From assembly GCA_016748015.1 (NCBI GenBank), contig JAAOMT010000013.1, forward strand, positions 4,464-19,343: a DNA stretch of 14,880 nt, written 5' to 3'. This document shows, piece by piece, positions 1-8,470 of this stretch (its first letter is position 1; each line of letters begins with the position of its first letter). The notes beneath the pieces were generated by a model. It was not told the DNA's origin and made no database searches. It saw nothing but the letters and a program-made list of their open reading frames with translations. Both the position numbers and the translations under genes were made by a program. This DNA is from Geosiphon pyriformis. Lineage: Eukaryota > Glomeromycota > Glomeromycetes > Archaeosporales > Geosiphonaceae.

Positions 1-430
1 TTATTAAAATTTTATTATCTTAAGTTTTAATTTTTTCTTATTAAGCCACTTGAAACCAATATTGTTAGTTAGAATGTTAAATTTTTTTTTATTTTACAGA
101 TATTATTGAAAGTGCTTTAAGGCCTAAATAATAGCTGTTGCTTTTAATTCAGTTAAGCCATATTTGAATTTTGTTGACTTGAGTGTTTTACTGACATATG
201 TGATTACTTACTTATTGCTATTATTATTTAATTGTAATAAGATAATACTAAATACTATATATAAAACATCAATGGCTAAATAGAATTATTTGCTAAAGTC
301 TAGATAAACAAGAACTAAAGCTGTTGTTAATTTTGTTTTAAGAGTTTTAAATGCTTTTTGCTATTTATAAATCTATTGATATAACATGTTTTTATTGATT
401 AGATAATTAAAAGATTTTGCAATTTCAAAA
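1..430 (-). pseudogene. RNase H domain of element 1 (decayed)
   Basis: This is the RNase H part of a Ty3/gypsy pol polyprotein, which would degrade the RNA strand of the RNA:DNA hybrid. It continues in the same minus frame as the RT. Recognisable segments are ALVLVYLDF, then LAID with the first acidic residue kept (codon 268-270), then a YVSKTLKS block, then TELKATAII. The acidic residue usually found in the TDH motif near the end is lost (it reads TNN). About eight in-frame stops interrupt the stretch. The TELxATAI motif is the common gypsy form and differs from the ALEHLAI form in element 2. The window edge cuts the domain. Confidence 0.8.
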
Positions 431-1130
431 AATTCTTTGATGAATTTTTGATAATAAGAGACCAATTCAATAAATTATCTTAATTTTGTAATATTTTAGA
501 AAATTTAAAAATTTTTAACAACATTAATTGTTTCTGGATTTGATTGAATTTCATTATTATTAATAATATGTCCCAGAAAGATTAGACTTGTTTTTTTAAA
601 GTAATATTTTTCAATATTTAACTTCAATTTTGCTTTTTGTAGTTATTAAAATATTTCTTATAGATAAATAAAATGAGCTTTAAAAATTGAAGAATAGACA
701 TTAATATCATCAAAATAAACAACTATTAATTGCCATAAAAATTTTTTATAAACAATATTTATTAGTCACTAAAATGTTGCTAATATATTATAAAGTTCAA
801 AAGACATAATATTAAACTTGTAATTTACTCTTTGTATAATAAATACTGTTTTAAGACAGTCTTTAGAATTTATTTTGACTTGTTAATATCTACTTTTCAA
901 GTCTAAAATTAAGAAAAACTTGAGTTTTTTAAAAGCATCTAGTATATTGTTAATTTTTGGAAAAGAGTAAATATCTCTAATTGTTATATTATTCAATTAT
1001 TAATAGTTGATATAAAATATAATTTTTCTGTTTTTTATTAACAAAAACTATTAATAAGGCCTAAAAGCTTTTTGATAATTGGATAAAATTATTGTTAAGC
1101 ATTTTTTAAACTTTTTTTTTAATAAATTGG
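431..1130 (-). pseudogene. Reverse transcriptase domain of element 1 (decayed)
   Basis: Ty3/gypsy reverse transcriptase would copy element RNA into DNA. From N to C the minus strand shows an RDIYSFPKIN block, motif A as LDLKSRY with the catalytic Asp kept (codon 901-903), KTVFIIQRVNYKF, IMSFELYNILATF, the catalytic YxDD box as YFDDINVYS (YFDD at 706-717), a KAKLKLN segment, FLGHIINN (about 545-590) and SYYQKFIKEF. From about 1010 down to 1 (into RNase H) this is a single frame with roughly 18 stops, mostly TAA, as expected from CAA-to-TAA change. One frame change lies near 1010. Unlike element 2, the catalytic Asp residues survive, but the stops make it non-functional. Confidence 0.88.
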
Positions 1131-1744
1131 TGGTTGATATATGAGATTTAATAGATTTGTTGACATTTTGGTAAAACATTTTTTGTGTAAATTTAATGTT
1201 AAATGATATTAATTTTTCTTAGATCATTGTTATTTTTAGCAAATATATTAGCATATTTAATAATTAACTGTTTTAATTGTCTTTATTATTGAGATTCCAA
1301 AAGATTTATATTGATTTAAAAAAAATTTTCTTCTATTATGTGGTAGTTTTCACTACTAGAAATAATGGTTGAGTTTGAAAATAGTATATGTCTCACAATT
1401 TCAACAAAATTAAAGACAGTTTAAGAGGTTTTATTCTGGAAAATATTGCTATGTATAATTTCAATTTTTAATCTATTTAATAAAATAATAAGATGATTGT
1501 TAAAATTATAAAATTTAACTTAGAACTTTTTCATTCTTTTTGGAATGTAAACATTTAGAATTGAGATTTCGTGTTTTAAACAAATTTGTTTATTTAATTT
1601 GAAAATTTGTTGAGTAATGATTAATTTTAAGCAAGTGTAAATTTCGTAATATTCTTCAAAAAGTAATATAGTAATTGGTTAAAAAAGTCAAAGAATCTAA
1701 TGAAATTTATTCTATGTTATAAGAGCTATATTTACTAAAACTGT
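1131..1744 (-). pseudogene. Spacer between dUTPase-like domain and RT of element 1
   Basis: This decayed coding spacer corresponds to the connector before RT in gypsy pol. The clearest piece is NIFAKNNNDLRKINI (about 1210-1260, minus), followed by a HQ/H* segment. It aligns with INIFAS...FGRTDIIQHQIKT in element 2 (about 7140-7240). Such a segment is typical just upstream of the first RT motif. Further upstream the minus frames have only weak similarity to the same spacer of element 2 and contain stops and probable frame changes. I assign no enzymatic role. Confidence 0.55.
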
Positions 1745-2127
1745 AAATCATCTTATTGAACTAAAATCTTGGGTTCTTTTATTACTTTTGCTTAATTGTT
1801 CTCTTTATGTAACTAGTTGTAAATTCAATATATTGATTAAAGATAAATAAATTGCTTAGGCAATTTTTTTAGTATATTTAATTTTAAATAATTTTTTGGT
1901 TTTATTTTGTTATATAATTGTAATATATTCTATATATTTTGCATCTATAATTTTTTTTAATGTTGATTTCTTTGTTGGCCAATAATAATCAAAAAAATTT
2001 GGATTATTGCTTTTAATAGAATTTCAAAAAAGATCCTAAAATTAATTTTTGTTAAGAACTTTAGTTAAAAAACTAAAGTGTTTTTGCCAAAATATTATAG
2101 ATTATATTCTGTATCAATTTTGTGGGC
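1745..2127 (-). pseudogene. dUTPase-like domain of element 1 (decayed)
   Basis: dUTPases hydrolyse dUTP to dUMP and limit uracil incorporation into DNA; retroelement copies would act during cDNA synthesis. Four of the five trimeric-dUTPase motifs are traceable on the minus strand. Motif 1 is AHKIDTEYNL (about 2098-2127). Motif 3 is IIDAKYIEYI, with the conserved Asp present (codon 1943-1945). Motif 4 is KIA*AIYLSLI (about 1841-1868). The Gly-rich C-terminal motif 5 is reduced to RTQDFSSIR (1751-1777). Motif 2 is broken by frame changes, with LANKEINI surviving near 1960-1985. The domain aligns segment by segment with the dUTPase-like domain of element 2 (7690-8075), which supports the call. 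Stops and shifts rule out function. Confidence 0.72.
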
Positions 2128-2699
2128 TTTTTTAGGCTTAATTCCTTAATTATTATTGTTAAAGTATTTGAGTTGTAGAGCTGGTTGATTTTTAAGTAAG
2201 TAAATTGGTATGATTGACAGCTCTTTTTTTGGTTGGAGTTTTCCAAATTCAATTTTTTTTTGGTTATTTTCACTAAACAAGAAAATGCTAAGAGCATAAT
2301 ATTTTAAATACAATTGGTTATTACAAAACATAATACATTCTTCACACAGTTAAATGTTTATTTGTTTTAATCAATAAATTTAAGTTTTTTTGGTTGAATA
2401 TATGTAACTTGCAATCTAATAATACACTTCTATTTTATCTTCATAATTGTATTCTGTAATTTTGAAAGTATATTTAATATATTCAGCTTTTTTTATTTAA
2501 TAAACATTTTCTTGGGTTCCTTTATTAATTAAAACCATAGCCAATTCATAAATTATTTTAGCATTGTATAGATAATAATAGAGTTTGTTGAAAGTACTGT
2601 TGTAAACAATATTAAATAGAATTCCTCTTTTTATTTTTTTAGCAATTAAGAGTACATATTGGCAAATTTGATTGCAAACTTTTTTCTTATTACAATATT
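2128..2699 (-). pseudogene. Linker upstream of dUTPase-like domain, element 1
   Basis: The minus strand between about 2400 and 2128 is open for some 80 codons in one frame (stop near 2149), with Asn, Lys and Gln in excess and a short Asn run near 2149-2165. It contains LQLKYFNNNN, which aligns with LK*FNNNKED just upstream of the dUTPase motif 1 in element 2 (about 8085-8115). I therefore read it as the coding linker between the Cys-rich and dUTPase-like domains. An overlapping minus-frame stretch starting near 2297 is a frame-shadow of the same region. From 2400 to 2699 I see only AT-rich sequence with stops in all minus frames and no recognisable motif. Confidence 0.55.
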
Positions 2700-2918
2700 A
2701 ACTTAGTTGTATTCTTCTGATAGCATTTTTTTACATGTAAAACAAAAAATGTTGTCTTATTTTTCACTTTATTTAAGATATCCAAATTATTTTTAGTAGT
2801 AAGTCTTATAATAATAGTAAATACATGTCTCATATTTTTTTTTGGTGATTTACAAGCTCTCATAAATGAAAGCTTTTTCTTATAATCTTTTCATTTAAGT
2901 AAAATATATGGTAACTGT
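2700..2918 (-). pseudogene. Cys-rich zinc-ribbon-like domain of element 1, cut by LTR
   Basis: This stretch resembles 8690-8990 of element 2 on the same strand. Both nucleotide and protein similarity are visible: KKKLSFMRA aligns with KKKFLFMKA, and K*DN..CFTCKK aligns with K*DNELCLTCSK. The CxxC pair CFTC survives at 2733-2744. The middle block reads YYYYKTYY where element 2 has CYYCKPCY, so three putative zinc ligands have become Tyr, the result expected of TGT-to-TAT transitions. The domain stops at 2918 where the LTR of element 2 begins, so its upstream part is missing here. Zinc binding is inferred from the Cys spacing in element 2 only. Confidence 0.62.
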
Positions 2919-3549
2919 TGTTATAAGTGATTATTTGAGATGTTAAAACAAATAACAAATCTGTAACTTGGTGCTCAATAGCTTGTATTATTGGTAATAT
3001 CTAAAGGTTTTTGTGATCTGAAGGTTTTGGTAGAGTTTTTTATATAATGAACAAAGATTTAATAGTTGTTTTCAGTAGTTTTTCAGAATTATAATTCTAT
3101 TAATTTTTTTCTCAGCTTGGTAATTGGCAATTCTTTGGTAAGTAATTCTTAAATTCAAGTGTCTATCCTTTTGTAAGAGTCTTTTACCAGGCAATTCTTG
3201 ATGTCAATAACTCAGTATTTAATCTTTAATCAATTAGTAAACAACAAAACAAATAAAAAAAAATAAAATAAAGAACATAAAAGAAATAAGCCAAGGCAAT
3301 TTGAAAATTAGTATCCTATCAATAGCTATAATTAAGAGTTATTGGTTCAGTATAATTAAGTATTGATAATTATCAACATAAATTATTAATAATAAAAAGA
3401 TAGATTGTAATAGTAATAAGTATTTTTATTGATATTTGATGTTTCCATTTCAAGTTATAAAAAACTATCTTTTGAAAAGATGGATATAGAATTTAAAGCT
3501 GGAGATTCTAAGTTAAAAATTCTGTTTTTTTTGCTTCTAACACTACTAC

Positions 3550-3561
3550 TATATATACATA
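3550..3561 (-). promoter_or_regulatory. TATA-box candidate of LTR A
   Basis: The minus strand reads TATGTATATATA here, and the identical 12 bases occur at the matching place in LTR B (12626-12637). It lies between the variable U3 part (higher coordinates) and the conserved part of the LTR, where the RNA polymerase II promoter of an LTR element is expected. In a 3' LTR this copy would not drive the element itself. Confidence 0.55.
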
Positions 3562-3574
3562 AATTTTATTGTAT

Positions 3575-3715
3575 GAGATTCTTTGAATTTTTCAATTTTC
3601 TAATCAGAAATTTTGCAATTTTTTATACAAGAATCCTGTAATTCTGGAATTCTACAATTTCTTTAAGAGAAATCTTGAAATTCTACTTTTATTATATCTA
3701 TTCTGATTGGTTAAT
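3575..3715. repeat. U3 short repeats and small palindrome, LTR A
   Basis: This block lies on the U3 side of the TATA candidate and is built from recurring AATTCT-type words. Examples are the near-identical decamers GGAATTCTAC (3647-3656) and GAAATTCTAC (3677-3686), 30 bp apart, with the palindrome ATTTCTTTAAGAGAAAT (3657-3673) between them. The corresponding part of LTR B holds different 40-bp repeats. The position suggests an enhancer-like role; that is inference. Confidence 0.5.
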
Positions 3716-3753
3716 TTATGTATTAATATAATTTCTATATTTAATGAGTAACA

Positions 3754-3768
3754 TTATTTTTTCTTTTT
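3754..3768 (-). promoter_or_regulatory. Polypurine tract (plus-strand DNA primer) candidate
   Basis: On the minus strand the 15 bases AAAAAGAAAAAATAA sit directly upstream of the U3 start TGTTACT of LTR A. A purine run at exactly this place is the standard primer site for second-strand synthesis in LTR retrotransposons. It supports both the LTR boundary at 3753 and the minus orientation of the element. One T interrupts the run near the LTR. Confidence 0.7.
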
Positions 3769-4439
3769 AATATTGAGCTCTGTCAAAATTTTTTATATTT
3801 CCTAATTCTCTCTTTTTGATTAACTTCTGAAATTCTTTTTTGAGAATTACTTGGGTTATTTTAATCTGTAATTCTTCAAATTGGGTGTTGGTTATTTTTT
3901 TCAATTGGTTAATAATAACTGTATACATTACTAGATTAAGTAGTATTGCTAGTCGATCTTGAAATTCTGTATATAATTAATATATGACTTATGCCTGTAT
4001 AAACAGATTGTTTTTTCTTATGAATTGTTTAAGTTGTTGTAGTATTGTTGTATTGAATAACTATTTTGTTTTATCAGTGTATAAGTTTTAAATATTCAGA
4101 TTTTGTTCCAAGTAATAATAACAAAAGTTTCTTGGAAATTGTTGTATTCATCAATTCCAAGTTTTTTTCATTAATTTTTGGTTTAGTACAGTTGTTTCTG
4201 GTATTTTTATTGATAATTTTACTTTTACTATTATCTTGTTTATAGTGTTTTCTGGTTTTTTGTGTATTTTGTATTGGTTTTTTTTTTATTTTCTTTGCAC
4301 CAAATGGTTTATTAGTTGATTGTAATTTCCAGATTTGGTTGTTAAATCAGTTGGAATAGTTGTTATGTGAGTAAGTAGATGTTATTAGTAATTTCTATTT
4401 TTTATTGTTGCTTTTGTCACATATATTAGGTCTTTATAT
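3769..4439 (-). other. Element 2 tail between integrase and 3' LTR
   Basis: This is about 670 bp with no domain I recognise. The minus strand is A-rich and translates in places to Lys/Asn-rich peptide with stops (for example NKPFGAKK near 4295-4325), which could be a basic C-terminal tail of pol or untranslated sequence. Several AATTCT words near 3800-3890 echo those in the U3 of LTR A. No second accessory gene, such as an envelope, could be seen. Confidence 0.5.
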
Positions 4440-5600
4440 ATTATTCTGGTTGATTAATTTGACATGTTTATATTGATAATTATGATTGGCTCTAAATCTT
4501 ATGGAATTTCATCTGGTTGAATTAGTATTTATTAGACTTTCAATTGTAAAATATTACTAGTAGATAATGATATTGTATTGTAATATGGTTTCAGTCAATT
4601 TCTATGTGTTGTTTTAGCTAAAATTTTGTTGTTTTTTCTTAATTTATAAGCTCTATTTTCTAAAATTTCTTTAATATCAAATAGTTTGTTCTATTTGGGT
4701 CAAATTTTTTACTCCATTGTTTTTCTACTTTAGTATGATATAAAAGTATTTTGTTTCCAATTCTGAATTCAACTGGTTTATTTGGTAATTGGTTATTGGA
4801 TCATTTTTTTTGTTTTTTCTGTAATTTTTGAATGTTATTAGCTGCTCTTCATCTTTTGTTTTCTAAAATTTCTATTGGTTTATATGTTTTTTTAGCAATG
4901 TTCTTTGGAAATTGGCTTCTGTTATTAATTTTATTGAATATGTGTTGATATTTATCTTAACTAGTAATATTTCTGTTTTATTATAAAGAAGTTTAAATAG
5001 TGTTGCTTGTGTGGTATTTTGCTTTATTGCTTAATAAGCAAATAGTATTGATAATATAAACAAATTTCATTTGTTTTGGTTTTCTTGGCTAATCTTGGCT
5101 ATTGCTTTACATAATATTCTGTTGAACTTTTTGACTAAGCCATTGGTTTATGGATAGTATAGTGATAATAATAGTCTCTTAATTCCAAATTTTTGATTTA
5201 ATTCTGTTAGTGTTCTGTTTACAAAGTGAATTCTTTGATTTGATAATAATTTTTTTGAACATCTGTATTAACAAATCAAATCTTGATAAACAAATTTGGC
5301 CACAGATTCTGCATTTGCTCTTTAAATTGCTTTTGTTTCTGGCCATATAGTAAGATAATCTATGACTACTGCTATATAATAATTGTCTTTACTAATTATT
5401 GTTAATAGTTTGACTAAGTCAATTTCAATTCGATCAAATGATTGTTCTACTTTAATTGGTTTTAATGATTCACTGAGTCTTGTTTCTTTTTTTTCTGATA
5501 AGTATTACAATTTTAAATGATTTAGATGATGTTTGAATACATTGATGACCAATAATATTTTTTTCTAATTTTTTCTATGGTTGCTTTTTTATAAAAATAT
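4440..5600 (-). pseudogene. Integrase of element 2 (decayed)
   Basis: The integrase would insert element DNA into the host genome. An N-terminal zinc-domain remnant includes ATIEKIRKKYYW and NCNTYQ near 5500-5584, where the second Cys of a CxxC pair is now Tyr. The catalytic core follows: FDRIEIDLVK with the first catalytic Asp kept (codon 5418-5420), then SNQRIHFVNRT, where the second Asp is Asn (5238-5240), then P*TNGLVKKFNR, where the catalytic Glu is Lys (5130-5132). The C-terminal part has the gypsy-type pattern RIGNKILLYHTK...W.KKFDP (about 4696-4772). No chromodomain was seen. The core is in a different frame from RT/RNase H and the zinc part in a third, so at least two indels are present. 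Confidence 0.85.
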
Positions 5601-5929
5601 TCTGCTGTCAAATCTGAGTGTATATTGTATAGTATTGTTTTTTTCTTTGGTTCTGTGATTACTTTAAATGATTAATTTAGATTCTTTCTGTTTTTTCAAT
5701 ATAGTATATTTTAGTAAGTGATAAAATATTTTGATTGTTGTTTTATGTTAATTTGTTTTTTTTGAGATAATTTCTCTTTGAACTGTTGGATATTAATATA
5801 ATATTGAAGTTGTAGATATTTTTGTGTATTTATTTTTTGTTATATTTTTGGGTTGAAATGTTCTTAGATTTGTTTCATTTGCAACAAACTGTCAACATTT
5901 CCATTTTTTTTCTCTTTTTATAATGTACT
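5601..5929 (-). pseudogene. Linker between RNase H and integrase of element 2
   Basis: This is a minus-strand coding remnant without a recognisable domain. Reading is Lys/Asn/Ile-rich with several stops, and at least one frame change must lie here, because RNase H and the integrase zinc region are in different frames. Gypsy elements normally have a short spacer at this point that starts the integrase N-terminal domain. Confidence 0.45.
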
Positions 5930-6330
5930 GTATAATTAAATAGTGAAAGTTTTATTTTTTATCTTGTATGACAGTTATTTCTAAATTTTTGTTTCTGGAT
6001 TGATATCAATCTTTTATGATTAGTGTATACATCAAACTTTTGATTTAAATATTTTTTTTATTTGATAACAGTTCAATAAATAGCCAAATGTTCTAATGCT
6101 AAAGTTCTATAATTTTTTTTGGCTGGGCTTAAGTTTCAGCTGGCATATGTTATTGGGTGTTCTCTTTCATCTGGTTTTTTTTGTGATAGTACTGTTTCCA
6201 ATACTTAATCTAATATATTGGTAGTAATGATGAATAATTTGTTGTAATTTAGATAGATCAGTACTAGGGCTTAAATAAGTTTTTTTCTTAAAATATTGAA
6301 AGTTTTTTGCTAAGCTTCAGTTTATTCATA
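5930..6330 (-). pseudogene. RNase H domain of element 2 (decayed)
   Basis: The domain continues the RT frame (minus). Recognisable blocks are ALVLIYLNYNKLFI, VLETVLSQ, PITYAS*NLSPAKKNY (about 6100-6150), LALEHLAIY and KFDVYTNHK. The expected acidic residue of the TDAS motif reads Asn (TNILD) and the TDH motif reads TNH, both Asp-to-Asn changes. The stop in YAS*N is TGA, consistent with an Arg CGA codon losing its CpG. The LALEHLAI sequence is unlike the TELKATAI of element 1 and marks a different lineage. Confidence 0.8.
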
Positions 6331-7250
6331 TTTTACATTCTTGGCTTGGAGCTGATGAAATAATTGAGCCAGTTTGGAGAAGTTTTGAATAAAGTGGCAG
6401 TAGTATTTAGCAAATCCCAAGAATGCTTTTAATTTAATAAGATTTGTTAGTATTGAAAAGTTTTTAACAATTTCAATCTTTTCTAAATCTGTCTTAATGC
6501 TGTCTTTGTTTATGATATGTTCCAAAAACTTCAGTTCTGTTTTACCAAAGAAGCACTTGTTTGCATTCAGTTTTAATCTAGCTTTTCTTAATCTTTCAAA
6601 CACTTATTGAAAATGGTAGAAATAATCATCAAATGTTTGGAAAAACATATTGATGTTATTCAAGTAGATTATTACTAATTTTCATAGTAATTTAGTGTAC
6701 ACAATTTCCATAAGTCATTGAAAAGTTGCTGGCACATTCATTAAGCTAAATAGCATAATATCAAATTCAAAATTTTTTTCTTATGTGGTAAATACTATTT
6801 TCTCTTTGTTGACTGAATTTATGATTACTTGCCAATAACTACTATTTAAATCTAATGTGAAAAACTATTTCTTTCCTTCAAAAGCATTGAATAATTTTTG
6901 AATCTGTGAAATTGAATAGCTATCTCCATAAGTAATGCTGTTGAGTTTTTTTTAATCCATACAAAAGTGGATTTTTCTATTTTTCTTCTGGACTAGTATT
7001 ACTGGTAATAACAATAGATTCATTAATGATTAAATTTACCTGTTGTCTAATATTTTGTTAATTTTTTGTTGGATAATTTCATGACTGGTTAGTGGTACTT
7101 AGTATGCTCATTGTTTGATTAACATAGTATCTTCAGTCTTAATTTGATGTTAGATTATATCAGTTCTGCCAAACTTATTTTTGCTTACAAAGATGTTGAT
7201 AAAATTATTGAGTAACATTTTGAGCTGCATATATTGAAGTAAGTCTAAGT
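6322..7250 (-). pseudogene. Reverse transcriptase domain of element 2 (decayed)
   Basis: This is Ty3/gypsy reverse transcriptase read on the minus strand. N to C it shows FGRTDIIQHQIKT, then motif A as FFTLDLNSSYWQV with Asp kept (codon 6850-6852), a MLFSLMNVPATFQ block, and the catalytic YxDD box changed to YLNN (6655-6666), so both catalytic Asps are Asn. The thumb/connection part follows in an open stretch 6603-6322 with LKLNANKCFF, KFLEHIIN and AFLGFAKYYCHFI. Everything is in one frame, shared with RNase H and with the domains upstream. The YLNN change alone would abolish polymerisation, and stops are present as well. Confidence 0.9.
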
Positions 7251-7689
7251 TTTCTAAGTTTATTTGGTTTAATTGTTCTGATTAAAGCAAATAATATTCT
7301 TTTCATTCATATATTGTTTGTAATATAATATCTATATATCCACAAAGCTGTAGAAAATCTGGAATGATGTTTGGTAGTTGGCTTTTAATTTCAGTACTTA
7401 AATATCTAATGGTAGTTCTGCTTGGTATTTTAATGATGTCTCCAGTTATATTATAGATAGAAATTTTAATGTGCTTATAGTTTTTAGCTAATATGTAAAG
7501 ATTGGTAATTCCAATTTTTTTGATTTACAAAAAATAGATTCTGCTTCAAAAATTGGGGCTGGTTTCTTACTTTTTTTTCTATTACTAACATGTACTAGTT
7601 ATATGGTGAAATAGAAACTAATTAATAAGTAAAGATAATTTTTCTCTTATCAAAAGTTTTTTTCTCTATTATATTAACTAGTATGTTTA
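7251..7689 (-). pseudogene. Connector between dUTPase-like domain and RT of element 2
   Basis: This is a decayed coding spacer of about 145 codons. Short readable pieces include YNITGDIIKIPSRTTIRYL (about 7400-7460) and IPDFLQLCGYIDI (about 7330-7370). The GDIIKIP segment looks like the beta-strand sequence that often continues from dUTPase-like folds, but I see no catalytic motif. A retropepsin is not here; it lies upstream at 9215-9600. Frame changes are likely near 7500-7690. Confidence 0.5.
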
Positions 7690-8075
7690 TTCTACTTATT
7701 AATCTGAATCTATTTTTTTTTTGGCTGTAATCTCTAATTTTTTTTTTGTTTTCATTAACACTAACTGAGCTATTTTAACAAGAGATAAGAATATTGTCTG
7801 TGCTATTTTTTTATTTGGTTTAATAACATATTTTTTTTCTGAGTTATTTTGTAGTATTGTAATAATATTTTCTATATATCCTGCATTAATTATTTTTTCT
7901 CTAATGTTAATTTCTTTTTTTGCTAAACTAGATCTTAATGCTAGTTGAACTATTGTTGTTATTAAAATTTCTAGGACTATTTTCAGATCTATGTTGATAT
8001 GTGAATGTGATCCCAATTTGATGACAGTTTTTCCAAAATATTTAAGATCAAACTCTGTATTAGTATTATGTACTT
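7690..8075 (-). pseudogene. dUTPase-like domain of element 2 (decayed)
   Basis: dUTPase converts dUTP to dUMP plus pyrophosphate, keeping uracil out of newly made DNA. The minus strand shows trimeric-dUTPase motifs in order: motif 1 VHNTNTEFDL (8044-8073); motif 2 RSSLAKKEINI (about 7935-7903), matching the RSgLA consensus; motif 3 KIINAGYIENI, where the conserved Asp is Asn (7885-7887); motif 4 KKIAQTIFLSL (about 7809). The Gly-rich motif 5 is degraded to TAKKKIDSD near 7700. From 8016 to 7699 there is no stop for 105 codons, unusually clean for this element. The domain lies between the protease/Cys-rich block and RT and shares their frame, so it was part of the pol polyprotein. A plus-strand open stretch at 7991-8206 is a shadow. 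Confidence 0.8.
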
Positions 8076-8470
8076 GTTCTGATATAATATCTTCCTTATT
8101 ATTATTGAACTATTTTAGTTTTTGTTCCATTAACAGATATAAAAATACAATATATTGTTTGAAATTATTATCAAAATTTGAATTGTTATTGTTATTGTCA
8201 TATTGAATGAAGTTGAAACCATTGTTGTTGTTATTGTCAAAGTCTAAATTGGAATTGAATTTTAATTCTAATTTTACTGTGCATTTGCTAATTGGTTTTT
8301 TTTTCTTAAAAATTAAATAGATTATGCATAGTAGTAAATTGTAGATAAGATTACAATTATCACAATATTTAAAGATACTAAGAATTAAGCAGTGTTTATA
8401 GAGTCTTGTATTTAACTGTTCCAAATATTGCTTTTATTTTTCTCTAGTAAGTGTTAAGTCTTGATAGTAT
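8076..8470 (-). pseudogene. Asn-rich linker between Cys-rich and dUTPase-like domains
   Basis: This minus-strand stretch is in the same frame as its neighbours and is open from 8424 to 8110. It carries a short Cys pattern YKHCLIL...YCDNCN near 8340-8400, then a low-complexity region DFDNNNNNGFNF and YDNNNNNSNFDNN (8180-8245), encoded by AAT/AAC runs. Asn runs separated by Asp and Ser indicate a flexible linker. Such codon runs can expand by replication slippage. No enzymatic function is suggested. Confidence 0.65.

Larger units (their letters stand above)
1..2918 (-). mobile_element. Element 1: truncated, decayed Ty3/gypsy retrotransposon (pol fragment)
   Basis: Reading the minus strand from 2918 down to 1 gives, in order, a Cys-rich domain remnant, a dUTPase-like domain, a spacer, reverse transcriptase and RNase H. 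All are broken by stop codons, mostly TAA. The order dUTPase, RT, RNase H matches element 2 (2919-12918), but the RT and RNase H sequences are clearly different, so this is a second lineage and not a duplicate. The fragment has no gag, protease or integrase inside the window. Its upstream side stops abruptly at 2918, exactly where the LTR of element 2 starts, inside the Cys-rich domain. Its downstream side runs off the window at position 1. The domain calls come from motifs read by eye. Confidence 0.85.
2919..3753 (-). repeat. 3' LTR of element 2 (LTR A)
   Basis: This is one of the pair of long terminal repeats. It starts TGTTATAAG and ends AGTAACA, so the tips TGTTA/TAACA form a perfect 5-bp inverted repeat of the usual TG...CA kind. 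The first 150 bases match 11932 onward at roughly 80 percent by eye (shared ACAAATAACAAATCTGTAA, GTGCTCAATAGCT, TATATAAT). Similarity continues through an A-rich tract (about 3240-3290) to a shared TATA element at 3550-3561. Beyond that, in U3, the two LTRs differ. Length is 835 bp against 987 bp for the other copy. A plus-strand open stretch at 3429-3641 inside this LTR has no recognisable content and is not called as a gene. Confidence 0.85.

Noticed and set aside
3429-3641. Plus-strand open stretch of 70 codons inside LTR A
   Set aside because: It lies within an LTR, overlaps the TATA candidate on the opposite strand, is not conserved in LTR B and has no domain pattern; a chance open stretch.
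3769-4439. Envelope-like gene after integrase
   Set aside because: No signal peptide, membrane segment or sustained frame; only Lys/Asn-rich fragments with stops.
7251-7689. Aspartic protease between the dUTPase-like domain and RT
   Set aside because: No D-S/T-G-like motif here; the protease pattern is clear at 9215-9600 instead.
7991-8206. Plus-strand open stretch of 71 codons
   Set aside because: It lies opposite the dUTPase/Asn-linker reading frame; its Leu/Ser/Cys-rich content is what the antisense of Asn/Lys-rich coding gives.
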